Positions 16,018 through 25,471 of a stretch of 64,000 bases of DNA are shown in pieces. Position 1 is the stretch's first letter. Every line of letters begins with the position of its first letter. The stretch is from Piscinibacter sp047602365. Lineage in GTDB: Bacteria; Pseudomonadota; Gammaproteobacteria; Burkholderiales; Burkholderiaceae_C. A model generated the notes under the pieces. That model searched no databases. It had not been told where the DNA came from and worked only from the letters and a program-made list of their open reading frames with translations. A program made the translations under genes and the position numbers. The stretch spans positions 496,001 through 560,000 of the forward strand of contig JASGHM010000002.1 of NCBI GenBank assembly GCA_047602365.1, in the 5' to 3' direction.

Positions 16018-16377
16018 ATGAATCTGGAACCCTACCTCCCCGTCATCCTGTTCATCCTGGTCGGCGTGGGGGTCGGTGTCGCACCCCAGGTTCTGGGCTT
16101 CCTGCTCGGCCCGCGCCGGCCCGACGGCGCGAAGAACTCCCCTTACGAATGCGGCTTCGAGGCCTTCGAAGACGCGCGCATGAAGTTCGACGTGCGCTAC
16201 TACCTCGTCGCGATCCTCTTCATCCTGTTCGACCTGGAGATCGCGTTCCTCTTCCCGTGGGCCGTGTCGCTGAATGAAATCGGCGCGTCAGGCTTCTGGG
16301 CCATGATGATCTTCCTGGGCATCCTCGTCGTCGGCTTCGCCTACGAGTGGAAAAAGGGCGCCCTGGACTGGGAATGA
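16018..16377 (+). CDS. nuoA: NADH-quinone oxidoreductase subunit A
   Basis: A 119-residue membrane subunit of respiratory complex I, three helices: LPVILFILVGVGVGVAPQVL, YYLVAILFILFDLEIAFLFP and FWAMMIFLGILVVGFAYEW. It carries the conserved loop NSPYECGFEAFEDARMKFD near the quinone site, including the acidic FDLEIAF motif. First gene of the 14-gene nuo operon. Confidence 0.97.
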   Translation: MNLEPYLPVILFILVGVGVGVAPQVLGFLLGPRRPDGAKNSPYECGFEAFEDARMKFDVRYYLVAILFILFDLEIAFLFPWAVSLNEIGASGFWAMMIFLGILVVGFAYEWKKGALDWE

Positions 16378-16392
16378 GCTGAGAGCACCGAC

Positions 16393-16869
16393 ATGGGCAT
16401 CGAAGGCGTACTCAAGGAAGGCTTCGTCACGACGAGCCTCGACGCGGTCATCAACTGGTCCAAGACCGGCTCGCTGTGGCCGATGACCTTCGGGCTGGCC
16501 TGCTGCGCGGTGGAGATGATGCACGCTGGCGCGGCGCGCTACGACATCGACCGCTTCGGCATGCTGTTCCGGCCCAGCCCGCGGCAGAGCGACCTGATGA
16601 TCGTCGCCGGCACGCTGTGCAACAAGATGGCGCCGGCGCTGCGCAAGGTCTACGACCAGATGGCCGAGCCGCGCTGGGTGCTGTCGATGGGCAGCTGTGC
16701 GAACGGCGGCGGCTACTACCACTACAGCTACTCGGTGGTGCGCGGCTGCGACCGCATCGTGCCGGTCGACGTCTACGTGCCCGGCTGCCCGCCCACCGCC
16801 GAAGCGCTGCTCTACGGCGTGCTGCAGCTGCAGGCCAAGATCCGTCGCGAGAACACCATCGCTCGCTGA
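16393..16869 (+). CDS. nuoB: NADH-quinone oxidoreductase subunit B
   Basis: A 158-residue peripheral-arm subunit holding iron-sulfur cluster N2, the last electron carrier before quinone. Ligand cysteines are visible in GLACCAVEMMH (adjacent pair), MGSCANGGG and VPGCPPTAEA. Length and sequence are typical of proteobacterial NuoB. Confidence 0.98.
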   Translation: MGIEGVLKEGFVTTSLDAVINWSKTGSLWPMTFGLACCAVEMMHAGAARYDIDRFGMLFRPSPRQSDLMIVAGTLCNKMAPALRKVYDQMAEPRWVLSMGSCANGGGYYHYSYSVVRGCDRIVPVDVYVPGCPPTAEALLYGVLQLQAKIRRENTIAR

Positions 16870-16882
16870 TCACAACAAGAAC

Positions 16883-17479
16883 ATGAGCAAACTCGACACG
16901 CTCCAGGCGGCCCTGGAATCCGCGCTCGGCGCGCGCATCGACAAGCTGGTGCGCGACCGCGGCGAGATCACCATCACGGTCTCGGCGATCAACTACATCG
17001 AAGCGGCGCGCACGCTGCACGACCACCCCGAGCTGAAGTTCGAGCAGCTGGTCGACCTGTGCGGTGTCGACTATGCCAACTGGAAGGACCAGCCCTGGGA
17101 AGGTCCGCGCTTCTGCGTGGTGTCGCACCTGCTGTCCGTCGCGAAGAACTGGCGCGTGCGCCTGAAAGTGTTCGCTCCCGACGACGACATGCCGGTGGTC
17201 AAGTCGCTGGTCGGCGTGTGGAGCTCGGCGAACTGGTTCGAGCGCGAGGCCTTCGACCTGTACGGCATCATCTTCGACGGCCACCTCGACCTGCGCCGCA
17301 TCCTCACCGACTATGGCTTCATCGGCCACCCGTTCCGCAAGGACTTCCCGACCAGCGGCCACGTCGAGATGCGCTACGACCCCGAGCAGAAGCGCGTGGT
17401 CTACCAGCCGGTGACCATCGAGCCGCGCGAGATCACGCCGCGCATCATCCGCGAAGACAACTACGGCGGACTGCACTGA
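16883..17479 (+). CDS. nuoC: NADH-quinone oxidoreductase subunit C
   Basis: A 198-residue 30-kDa subunit of the peripheral arm. The family signature EREAFDLYGIIFDGHLDLRR is followed by ILTDYGFIGHPFRKDFP. It is a separate gene from nuoD, as usual in alpha- and betaproteobacteria, whereas in E. coli they are fused. The ATG at 16883 is chosen because sequence before it is not NuoC-like and it lies 13 bases after the nuoB stop. Confidence 0.97.
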   Translation: MSKLDTLQAALESALGARIDKLVRDRGEITITVSAINYIEAARTLHDHPELKFEQLVDLCGVDYANWKDQPWEGPRFCVVSHLLSVAKNWRVRLKVFAPDDDMPVVKSLVGVWSSANWFEREAFDLYGIIFDGHLDLRRILTDYGFIGHPFRKDFPTSGHVEMRYDPEQKRVVYQPVTIEPREITPRIIREDNYGGLH

Positions 17480-17480
17480 G

Positions 17481-18734
17481 ATGGCCGAGATCAAGAACTA
17501 CACCCTGAATTTCGGGCCGCAGCACCCGGCCGCGCACGGCGTGCTGCGCCTGGTGCTCGAGCTCGACGGCGAGGTCATCCAGCGCGCCGACCCGCACATC
17601 GGCCTGTTGCACCGCGCCACCGAGAAGCTGGCCGAGAGCAAGACCTTCATCCAGTCGCTGCCGTACATGGACCGTCTCGACTACGTGTCGATGATGTGCA
17701 ACGAGCATGCGTACTGCCTGGCGATCGAGAAGCTGCTGGGCATCGCGGTGCCCGAGCGTGCGCAGTACATCCGCGTGATGTACAGCGAGATCACGCGGCT
17801 GCTGAACCACCTGATGTGGCTGGGCGCGCACGGGCTGGACTGCGGTGCGATGAACATCTTCATCTACTGCTTCCGCGAGCGCGAAGACCTGTTCGACATG
17901 TACGAGGCGGCGTCGGGCGCGCGCATGCACGCGGCCTACTTCCGCCCGGGCGGGGTCTACCGCGACCTGCCGGACACGATGCCGCAGTACAAGGCGTCGA
18001 AGATCCGCAACGCCAAGGCGATCTCGCGGCTGAACGACAACCGCCAGGGCTCGCTGCTCGACTTCATCGACGACTTCGTCGCGCGCTTCCCGACCTACGT
18101 CGACGAGTACGAGACTCTGCTGACCGACAACCGCATATGGAAGCAGCGCACCGTCGGCATCGGCGTGGTCAGCCCGGAGCGCGCGCTGAACCTCGGCTTC
18201 AGCGGCCCGATGCTGCGCGGCTCGGGCGTCGAGTGGGACCTGCGCAAGACGCAGCCCTACGACGTCTACGCCAAGCTCGACTTCGACATCCCGGTCGGCG
18301 TCAACGGCGACACCTACGACCGCTACCTGGTGCGCGTCGAGGAGATGCGCCAGAGCAACCGCATCATCAAGCAGTGCGTCGACTGGCTGCGCGCCAACCC
18401 CGGCCCGGTGATCACCGACAACCACAAGGTGGCGCCGCCGTCGCGCGTCGAGATGAAGTCGAGCATGGAGGAGCTGATCCACCACTTCAAGCTCTTCACC
18501 GAAGGCTTCCACGTGCCCGAGGGCGAGGCCTACGCGGCGGTCGAGCACCCGAAGGGCGAGTTCGGCATCTACCTGGTCAGCGACGGCGCCAACAAGCCGT
18601 ACCGGCTGAAGATCCGTCCGCCCGGCTTCCCGCACCTGGCCGCGCTCGACGAGATGTCGCGTGGCCACATGATCGCCGACGCCGTCGCGATCATCGGCAC
18701 CATGGACATCGTGTTTGGCGAGATCGATCGATGA
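17481..18734 (+). CDS. nuoD: NADH-quinone oxidoreductase subunit D
   Basis: A 417-residue 49-kDa subunit that with NuoB forms the quinone-binding pocket. Motifs: NFGPQHPAAHGVLRL at the N-terminus with the quinone-site histidine, ADPHIGLLHRATEKL, SLPYMDRLDYVSMM, and the C-terminal IIGTMDIVFGEIDR. The nuoE start overlaps its stop (ATGA). Confidence 0.98.
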   Translation: MAEIKNYTLNFGPQHPAAHGVLRLVLELDGEVIQRADPHIGLLHRATEKLAESKTFIQSLPYMDRLDYVSMMCNEHAYCLAIEKLLGIAVPERAQYIRVMYSEITRLLNHLMWLGAHGLDCGAMNIFIYCFREREDLFDMYEAASGARMHAAYFRPGGVYRDLPDTMPQYKASKIRNAKAISRLNDNRQGSLLDFIDDFVARFPTYVDEYETLLTDNRIWKQRTVGIGVVSPERALNLGFSGPMLRGSGVEWDLRKTQPYDVYAKLDFDIPVGVNGDTYDRYLVRVEEMRQSNRIIKQCVDWLRANPGPVITDNHKVAPPSRVEMKSSMEELIHHFKLFTEGFHVPEGEAYAAVEHPKGEFGIYLVSDGANKPYRLKIRPPGFPHLAALDEMSRGHMIADAVAIIGTMDIVFGEIDR

Positions 18735-19213
18735 GCTTCTCCGACACCACGCTGGCGCGCTTCGCGAAGGAAGTCGCCAAGTACCCCGCGGACCAGAAGC
18801 AGTCGGCCGTGATGGCCTGCCTGTCCATCGTCCAGCAGGAGCAGGGCTTCGTCTCGGCCGAGAGCGAGAAGGCGGTCGCCGCCTACCTCGGCATGCCGCC
18901 GATCGCGGTGCACGAGGTCACGACCTTCTACAACATGTACAACCAGCAGCCGGTCGGCCGCTTCAAGCTGAACGTCTGCACCAACCTGCCGTGCCAGCTG
19001 CGCGACGGCCAGACCGCGCTGGACCACGTCTGCGGCAAGCTGGGCGTCGAGAAGGGCGGCACGACGGCCGACGGCCTGTTCACCGTGCAGGAAAGCGAAT
19101 GCCTGGGTGCCTGCGCCGACGCGCCGGTGCTGCTGGTCAACGATCGCCAGATGTGCAGCTTCATGAGCGCCGAGCGTCTCGACGCGCTGCTCGACACGTT
19201 GCGCAAGGCCTGA
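18731..19213 (+). CDS. nuoE: NADH-quinone oxidoreductase subunit E
   Basis: A 160-residue thioredoxin-like 24-kDa subunit of the NADH-oxidising module carrying 2Fe-2S cluster N1a. Ligands are in VCTNLPCQL (two cysteines) and SECLGACADAP (two cysteines). Also conserved is VHEVTTFYNMYNQQPVG. The start at 18731 lies inside the nuoD stop region. Confidence 0.96.
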   Translation: MSFSDTTLARFAKEVAKYPADQKQSAVMACLSIVQQEQGFVSAESEKAVAAYLGMPPIAVHEVTTFYNMYNQQPVGRFKLNVCTNLPCQLRDGQTALDHVCGKLGVEKGGTTADGLFTVQESECLGACADAPVLLVNDRQMCSFMSAERLDALLDTLRKA

Positions 19214-19218
19214 ACACC

Positions 19219-20562
<1,344 letters not shown>

Positions 20563-20579
20563 GCGACCGGGGCACTGAC

Positions 20580-22904
20580 ATGATCGAAATCGAACTCGAC
20601 GGCAAGAAGGTGGAGGTGCTCGAAGGCAGCATGGTGATGCATGCCGCCGAGAAGGCCGGCACCTACATCCCGCACTTCTGCTACCACAAGAAGCTGTCCA
20701 TCGCGGCCAACTGCCGCATGTGCCTGGTCGACGTGGAGAAGGCTCCCAAGCCGATGCCGGCCTGCGCGACGCCGGTCACGCAGGGCATGATCGTGCGCAC
20801 CAAGAGCGACAAGGCGATCAAGGCGCAGCAGTCGGTGATGGAGTTCCTGCTCATCAACCACCCGCTGGACTGCCCGATCTGCGACCAGGGTGGCGAATGC
20901 CAGCTGCAGGACCTGGCCGTCGGCTACGGCGGCTCCTCGTCGCGCTACCAGGAAGAGAAGCGCGTCGTCTTCCACAAGAACGTCGGCCCGCTGATCTCGA
21001 TGGAAGAGATGAGCCGCTGCATCCACTGCACGCGCTGCGTGCGCTTCGGCCAGGAAGTGGCCGGGGTGATGGAGCTCGGCATGATCCACCGCGGCGAGCA
21101 CTCCGAGATCACCACGGTGCTCGGCGAGACCGTCGACTCCGAGCTGTCGGGCAACATGATCGACCTGTGTCCGGTCGGCGCGCTGACCAGCAAGCCGTTC
21201 CGCTACAGCGCCCGCACCTGGGAGCTGTCGCGCCGCAAGAGCGTCAGCCCGCACGACAGCACCGGCGCGAACCTGATCGTGCAGGTGAAGAACAACAAGG
21301 TGCTGCGCGTCGTCCCGCTCGAGAACGAGGACGTCAACGAGTGCTGGATCGCCGACCGCGACCGTTTCTCCTACGAGGCGGTCAACAGCGACGAGCGGCT
21401 GACCACGCCGATGCTCAAGCAGGGCGGGCAGTGGAAGGCGGTCGACTGGACCACCGCGCTGGAGTACGTCGCGCGCGGCCTCACGCAGATCAAGGTCGAC
21501 CATGGCCCGGCAGCCATCGGCGCGCTCGGCTCGGCCCACGCGACCGTCGAGGAACTGCACCTGCTCGCGAAGCTGGTGCGCAGCCTGGGCAGCGAGAACA
21601 TCGACCACCGCACGCGCCACGCCGATTTCGCCAACCTGGCGCCGGCGGGTCAGGCGCGCTGGCTGGGTCTGCCGATCGCCGCGCTGTCGAGCCTGCAGCG
21701 AGTGCTGGTGATCGGCTCCTTCCTGCGCAAGGATCATCCGCTGTTCGCCTCGCGCTTGCGCCAGGCGGCGCGCAAGGGTGCGCAGGTGCACAGCCTGCAT
21801 GCGCTGGCCGACGATTGGCTGATGCCGATGGGCACGCAGCTGGTCGCGGCGCCTTCGGCCTGGCTGCAGTCGCTGGCCGACATCGCCACCGTCGTGGCCG
21901 CTGCAAAGGGGGCGACCGCACCGATGGCGGGCCAGGCGTCTGCCGAAGCCAAGGCCATCGCCGACTCGCTGCTGTCCGGCGAGCGCAAGGCGCTGCTGCT
22001 GGGCAATGCGGCCGCGCAGCATCCGCAGGCCGGTGCGCTGCTGGTGCTGGCGAACTGGATCGCCACGCAGACCGGTGCGACGGTCGGTTACCTGAGCGAA
22101 GCCGCCAACACGGTCGGCGCGCAACTCGTCGGCGCCCAGCCGGGGGCGGGCGGCCTGAACGCCGGCCAGATGCTGAGCACGGCCCAGCTGAAGGCCGCGC
22201 TGCTGCTCGACGTCGATCCGGCCTTCGATGCCGCGGACCCGAGCGCCGCAAAGGCCGCGCTGCAGGGCGCCGAGATGGTCGTCGCCTTGAGCGCCTTCAA
22301 GTCGACCGCGCTCGACGTGGCCGACGTGCTGCTGCCGATCGCGCCGTTCACCGAGACCTCGGGAAGCTTCGTCAACGCCGAAGGCCGCCTGCAGAGCTTC
22401 CACGGCGTCGTCAAGCCGGCCGGCGAGGCACGTCCGGCCTGGAAGGTGCTGCGTGTGCTCGGCAACATGCTGGGCCTCGCGGGCTTCGAGTTCGAGACCT
22501 CGGAACAGGTGCGTGCCGCGGCGCTCGGCGACGCGGCCGCCATCGCCGCGCGCCTGGACAACGGCTCGAACGCCGCGCTGACGGCCGCGCCGGCCAGCGG
22601 TGGCCTGCAGCGCATCGCCGACCTGCCGATCTACAGCGCCGACTCGCTGGTGCGCCGCGCGCCGGCGCTGCAGGCCACGGCCGATGCGCGCGCGCCGCAG
22701 GCCAGCCTGCCCGCGGCGCTGTGGCAGCAGCTCGGCCTCACCGCCGGTGACCGCGTGCGTATCAGCCAGGGTGCCGCCAGCGCCGTGCTGGGCGCACGCC
22801 TGGACGCCACGCTGGCCGCCGGCACCGTGCGCGTGCCGGCCGGCCACGCCGATACCGCCACGCTCGGTGCCGCGTTCGGCGCCCTCACGGTCGAGAAGGT
22901 CTGA
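20580..22904 (+). CDS. nuoG: NADH-quinone oxidoreductase subunit G
   Basis: A 774-residue 75-kDa subunit. The N-terminal ferredoxin domain carries the 2Fe-2S ligands (HFCYHKKLSIAANCRMCLV), then HPLDCPICDQGGECQLQD and CIHCTRCVRFGQEVAGV supply the 4Fe-4S clusters. The C-terminal molybdopterin-oxidoreductase-like part is catalytically vestigial in the family. Electrons pass from NuoF along these clusters to NuoI. Confidence 0.97.
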   Translation: MIEIELDGKKVEVLEGSMVMHAAEKAGTYIPHFCYHKKLSIAANCRMCLVDVEKAPKPMPACATPVTQGMIVRTKSDKAIKAQQSVMEFLLINHPLDCPICDQGGECQLQDLAVGYGGSSSRYQEEKRVVFHKNVGPLISMEEMSRCIHCTRCVRFGQEVAGVMELGMIHRGEHSEITTVLGETVDSELSGNMIDLCPVGALTSKPFRYSARTWELSRRKSVSPHDSTGANLIVQVKNNKVLRVVPLENEDVNECWIADRDRFSYEAVNSDERLTTPMLKQGGQWKAVDWTTALEYVARGLTQIKVDHGPAAIGALGSAHATVEELHLLAKLVRSLGSENIDHRTRHADFANLAPAGQARWLGLPIAALSSLQRVLVIGSFLRKDHPLFASRLRQAARKGAQVHSLHALADDWLMPMGTQLVAAPSAWLQSLADIATVVAAAKGATAPMAGQASAEAKAIADSLLSGERKALLLGNAAAQHPQAGALLVLANWIATQTGATVGYLSEAANTVGAQLVGAQPGAGGLNAGQMLSTAQLKAALLLDVDPAFDAADPSAAKAALQGAEMVVALSAFKSTALDVADVLLPIAPFTETSGSFVNAEGRLQSFHGVVKPAGEARPAWKVLRVLGNMLGLAGFEFETSEQVRAAALGDAAAIAARLDNGSNAALTAAPASGGLQRIADLPIYSADSLVRRAPALQATADARAPQASLPAALWQQLGLTAGDRVRISQGAASAVLGARLDATLAAGTVRVPAGHADTATLGAAFGALTVEKV

Positions 22905-22906
22905 GC

Positions 22907-23968
22907 ATGATCGACTGGATCATCCACTTCCCCCAGAGCTACCCGGCCACCTGGGCCGTGGCCTGGAGCCTGATCAAGATCGTCGCGCTGGTGCTGCCGC
23001 TGATGATCTGCGTCGCCTACCTGACGCTGTGGGAGCGCAAGGCCATCGGCTGGAGCCAGATCCGCCCGGGCCCGAACCGCGTCGGCCCCAAGGGCCTGCT
23101 GCAGCCGATCGCCGATGCGGTCAAGCTGATCTTCAAGGAGATCATCCTGCCGACCGCGGCCAACAAGCCGCTGTTCCTGCTCGGCCCGGTGATGACCATC
23201 ATGCCGGCGCTGGCGGCCTGGGCCGTCGTGCCCTTCGGCCCCGAGGTCGCGCTGGCCAACGTCAACGCCGGGCTGCTGTTCCTGATGGCGATCACCTCGA
23301 TGGAGGTCTACGGCGTGATCATCGCCGGCTGGGCCTCGAACTCGAAGTACGCCTTCCTCGGCGCGCTGCGCGCCTCGGCGCAGATGGTGTCGTACGAGAT
23401 CGCGATGGGCTTCGCGCTGGTCGTCGTGCTGATGGTCTCGGCCTCGCTGAACATGACCGACATCGTGATGGGGCAGGGCAAGGGCCAGTTCGCGCAGATG
23501 GGCCTGAACTTCCTGTCCTGGAACTGGCTGCCGCTGCTGCCGATCTTCGTCGTCTACGTGATCGCCGGCATCGCCGAGACCAACCGCCACCCGTTCGACG
23601 TGGTGGAAGGCGAATCGGAGATCGTCGCCGGCCACATGGTCGAGTACTCGGGCATGTCGTTCGCGATGTTCTTCCTGGCCGAGTACGCCAACATCATCCT
23701 GATCTCGACGCTGGCCTCCATCCTGTTCCTCGGCGGCTGGCTGCCGCCGATCGACAGCGCGCTGTTCAACTGGATCCCCGGCTGGATCTGGCTGGGCATC
23801 AAGGTGTTCTGCATCTGCACGCTGTTCCTCTGGGTGCGCGCCAGCTTCCCGCGCTACCGCTACGACCAGATCATGCGCCTGGGCTGGAAGATCTTCATCC
23901 CGGTGACGCTGGTCTGGCTGGTCGTGGTCGGCCTGTGGATCCAGTCGCCCTGGAACATCTGGAAGTAA
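22907..23968 (+). CDS. nuoH: NADH-quinone oxidoreductase subunit H
   Basis: A 353-residue membrane subunit at the junction of the two arms, forming part of the quinone tunnel. Eight or so helices; conserved WERKAIGWSQIRPGPNRVGPKGLLQPIADAVKL and GIAETNRHPFDVVEGESEIVAGHMVEYSG with its charged loop. It starts two bases after nuoG. Confidence 0.97.
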   Translation: MIDWIIHFPQSYPATWAVAWSLIKIVALVLPLMICVAYLTLWERKAIGWSQIRPGPNRVGPKGLLQPIADAVKLIFKEIILPTAANKPLFLLGPVMTIMPALAAWAVVPFGPEVALANVNAGLLFLMAITSMEVYGVIIAGWASNSKYAFLGALRASAQMVSYEIAMGFALVVVLMVSASLNMTDIVMGQGKGQFAQMGLNFLSWNWLPLLPIFVVYVIAGIAETNRHPFDVVEGESEIVAGHMVEYSGMSFAMFFLAEYANIILISTLASILFLGGWLPPIDSALFNWIPGWIWLGIKVFCICTLFLWVRASFPRYRYDQIMRLGWKIFIPVTLVWLVVVGLWIQSPWNIWK

Positions 23969-23978
23969 GGACCGCGCC

Positions 23979-24476
23979 ATGGCATCGGCCTCCACCCTCA
24001 AGGATTTCGTCTCCAGCTTCTTCCTGCTGGAACTGCTCAAGGGCTTCAAGCTCACCGGGCGGCATTTCTTCCAACGCAAGATCACCATCCAGTTCCCGGA
24101 AGAGAAGACGCCGCTCAGCCCGCGCTTCCGCGGCCTGCACGCGCTGCGCCGCTACGAGAACGGCGAGGAACGCTGCATCGCCTGCAAGCTGTGCGAGGCG
24201 GTGTGCCCGGCGATGGCGATCACCATCGAGTCGGACGTGCGCGACGACGGTTCGCGCCGCACGACGCGCTACGACATCGACCTGACCAAGTGCATCTTCT
24301 GCGGCTTCTGCGAGGAGAGCTGTCCGGTCGACTCGATCGTCGAGACGCACATCTTCGAGTACCACGGCGAGAAGCGCGGCGACCTGTATTTCACCAAGGA
24401 CATGCTGCTCGCGGTGGGCGACCGCTACGAGCGCGAGATCGCGGCCACCAAGGAGGCGGACGCCAGGTACCGCTGA
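23979..24476 (+). CDS. nuoI: NADH-quinone oxidoreductase subunit I
   Basis: A 165-residue subunit with two 4Fe-4S clusters (N6a, N6b). The two ligand motifs are CIACKLCEAVCPAMAI and CIFCGFCEESCPVDSI. An amphipathic N-terminal region (SSFFLLELLKGFKLTGRHF) would lie on the membrane. It relays electrons from NuoG to NuoB. Confidence 0.98.
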   Translation: MASASTLKDFVSSFFLLELLKGFKLTGRHFFQRKITIQFPEEKTPLSPRFRGLHALRRYENGEERCIACKLCEAVCPAMAITIESDVRDDGSRRTTRYDIDLTKCIFCGFCEESCPVDSIVETHIFEYHGEKRGDLYFTKDMLLAVGDRYEREIAATKEADARYR

Positions 24477-24514
24477 CCGCCACGGCGGTCGGCCTTCGCG
24501 CCTGCAAGAACAAC

Positions 24515-25153
24515 ATGGACATTCAAACCGCGCTCTTCTACGTCTTCTCGGCGGTGCTGCTGTTCGCGGCCTTCCGCGTCATCACCGCGCGCACGCCGGT
24601 GTATGCGGCGCTGTACCTCGTGCTCGCCTTCTTCAACGCCGCCTGCGTGTGGATGCTGCTGCGCGCCGAGTTCCTGGCCATCGCGCTGGTGCTCGTCTAC
24701 GTCGGCGCGGTGATGGTGCTGTTCCTGTTCGTCGTGATGATGCTGGACATGAACACCGACTCGCTGCGCGAGGGCTTCTGGAAGCACTTCCCGCTGGCCG
24801 GCCTGATCGGCGTGGTGATCGCGCTGGAAATGGCGCTGGTGCTGATCCCCGGCTTCGACGTGCGCAAGGCGCCGGTGCTCGACGCCGCTGCGCTGAAGCT
24901 CGGCAACACCAAGCTGCTGGGCATCGAGATCTACACGCGCTACCTGTACCCGCTGCAGATCGCCGCGGTGCTGCTGCTGGTGGCGATCGTTGCGGCCATC
25001 GCGCTGACGCTGCGCCGCCGCAAGGACTCGAAGTACATCGACCCGGCCGACCAGGTGCGGGCGAAGAAGGCGGACCGTGTCCGCATCGTCAGCATGAAGG
25101 CGGAGGTGGAAGTTCCGGCACCGGCCGCGCCCGCGGGAGGAGAGAGCAAATGA
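24515..25153 (+). CDS. nuoJ: NADH-quinone oxidoreductase subunit J
   Basis: A 212-residue membrane subunit, five helices, with the conserved third helix LAIALVLVYVGAVMVLFLFVVMML that moves during coupling. A polar C-terminal tail (KKADRV...PAAPAGGESK) extends into the cytoplasm. The stop overlaps the nuoK start as ATGA. The ATG at 24515 is the first in-frame start after the nuoI stop. Confidence 0.96.
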   Translation: MDIQTALFYVFSAVLLFAAFRVITARTPVYAALYLVLAFFNAACVWMLLRAEFLAIALVLVYVGAVMVLFLFVVMMLDMNTDSLREGFWKHFPLAGLIGVVIALEMALVLIPGFDVRKAPVLDAAALKLGNTKLLGIEIYTRYLYPLQIAAVLLLVAIVAAIALTLRRRKDSKYIDPADQVRAKKADRVRIVSMKAEVEVPAPAAPAGGESK

Positions 25154-25464
25154 TCGGCCCGGTGACGCTCGGCCATTACCTGTCGCTCGGCGCGATCCTG
25201 TTCGCGCTGTCGGTGATCGGCATCTTCCTGAACCGCAAGAACCTGATCGTGCTGCTGATGGCGATCGAGCTGATGCTGCTGGCGGTCAACCTGAACTTCA
25301 TCGCCTTCTCGCACTACCTGGGCGACATGGCGGGGCAGGTGTTCGTGTTCTTCATCCTCACCGTGGCGGCGGCCGAGTCGGCCATCGGCCTGGCGATCCT
25401 GGTCGTGCTGTTCCGCAACCGCTCCACGATCAACGTCGACGAGCTCGACTCGCTGAAGGGTTGA
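25150..25464 (+). CDS. nuoK: NADH-quinone oxidoreductase subunit K
   Basis: A 104-residue MrpC-like membrane subunit with three helices. It shows the conserved membrane glutamates in LLMAIELMLLAVNLNF and TVAAAESAIGLAILV, which lie on the proton path. Confidence 0.97.
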   Translation: MIGPVTLGHYLSLGAILFALSVIGIFLNRKNLIVLLMAIELMLLAVNLNFIAFSHYLGDMAGQVFVFFILTVAAAESAIGLAILVVLFRNRSTINVDELDSLKG

Positions 25465-25471
25465 GGCCGAC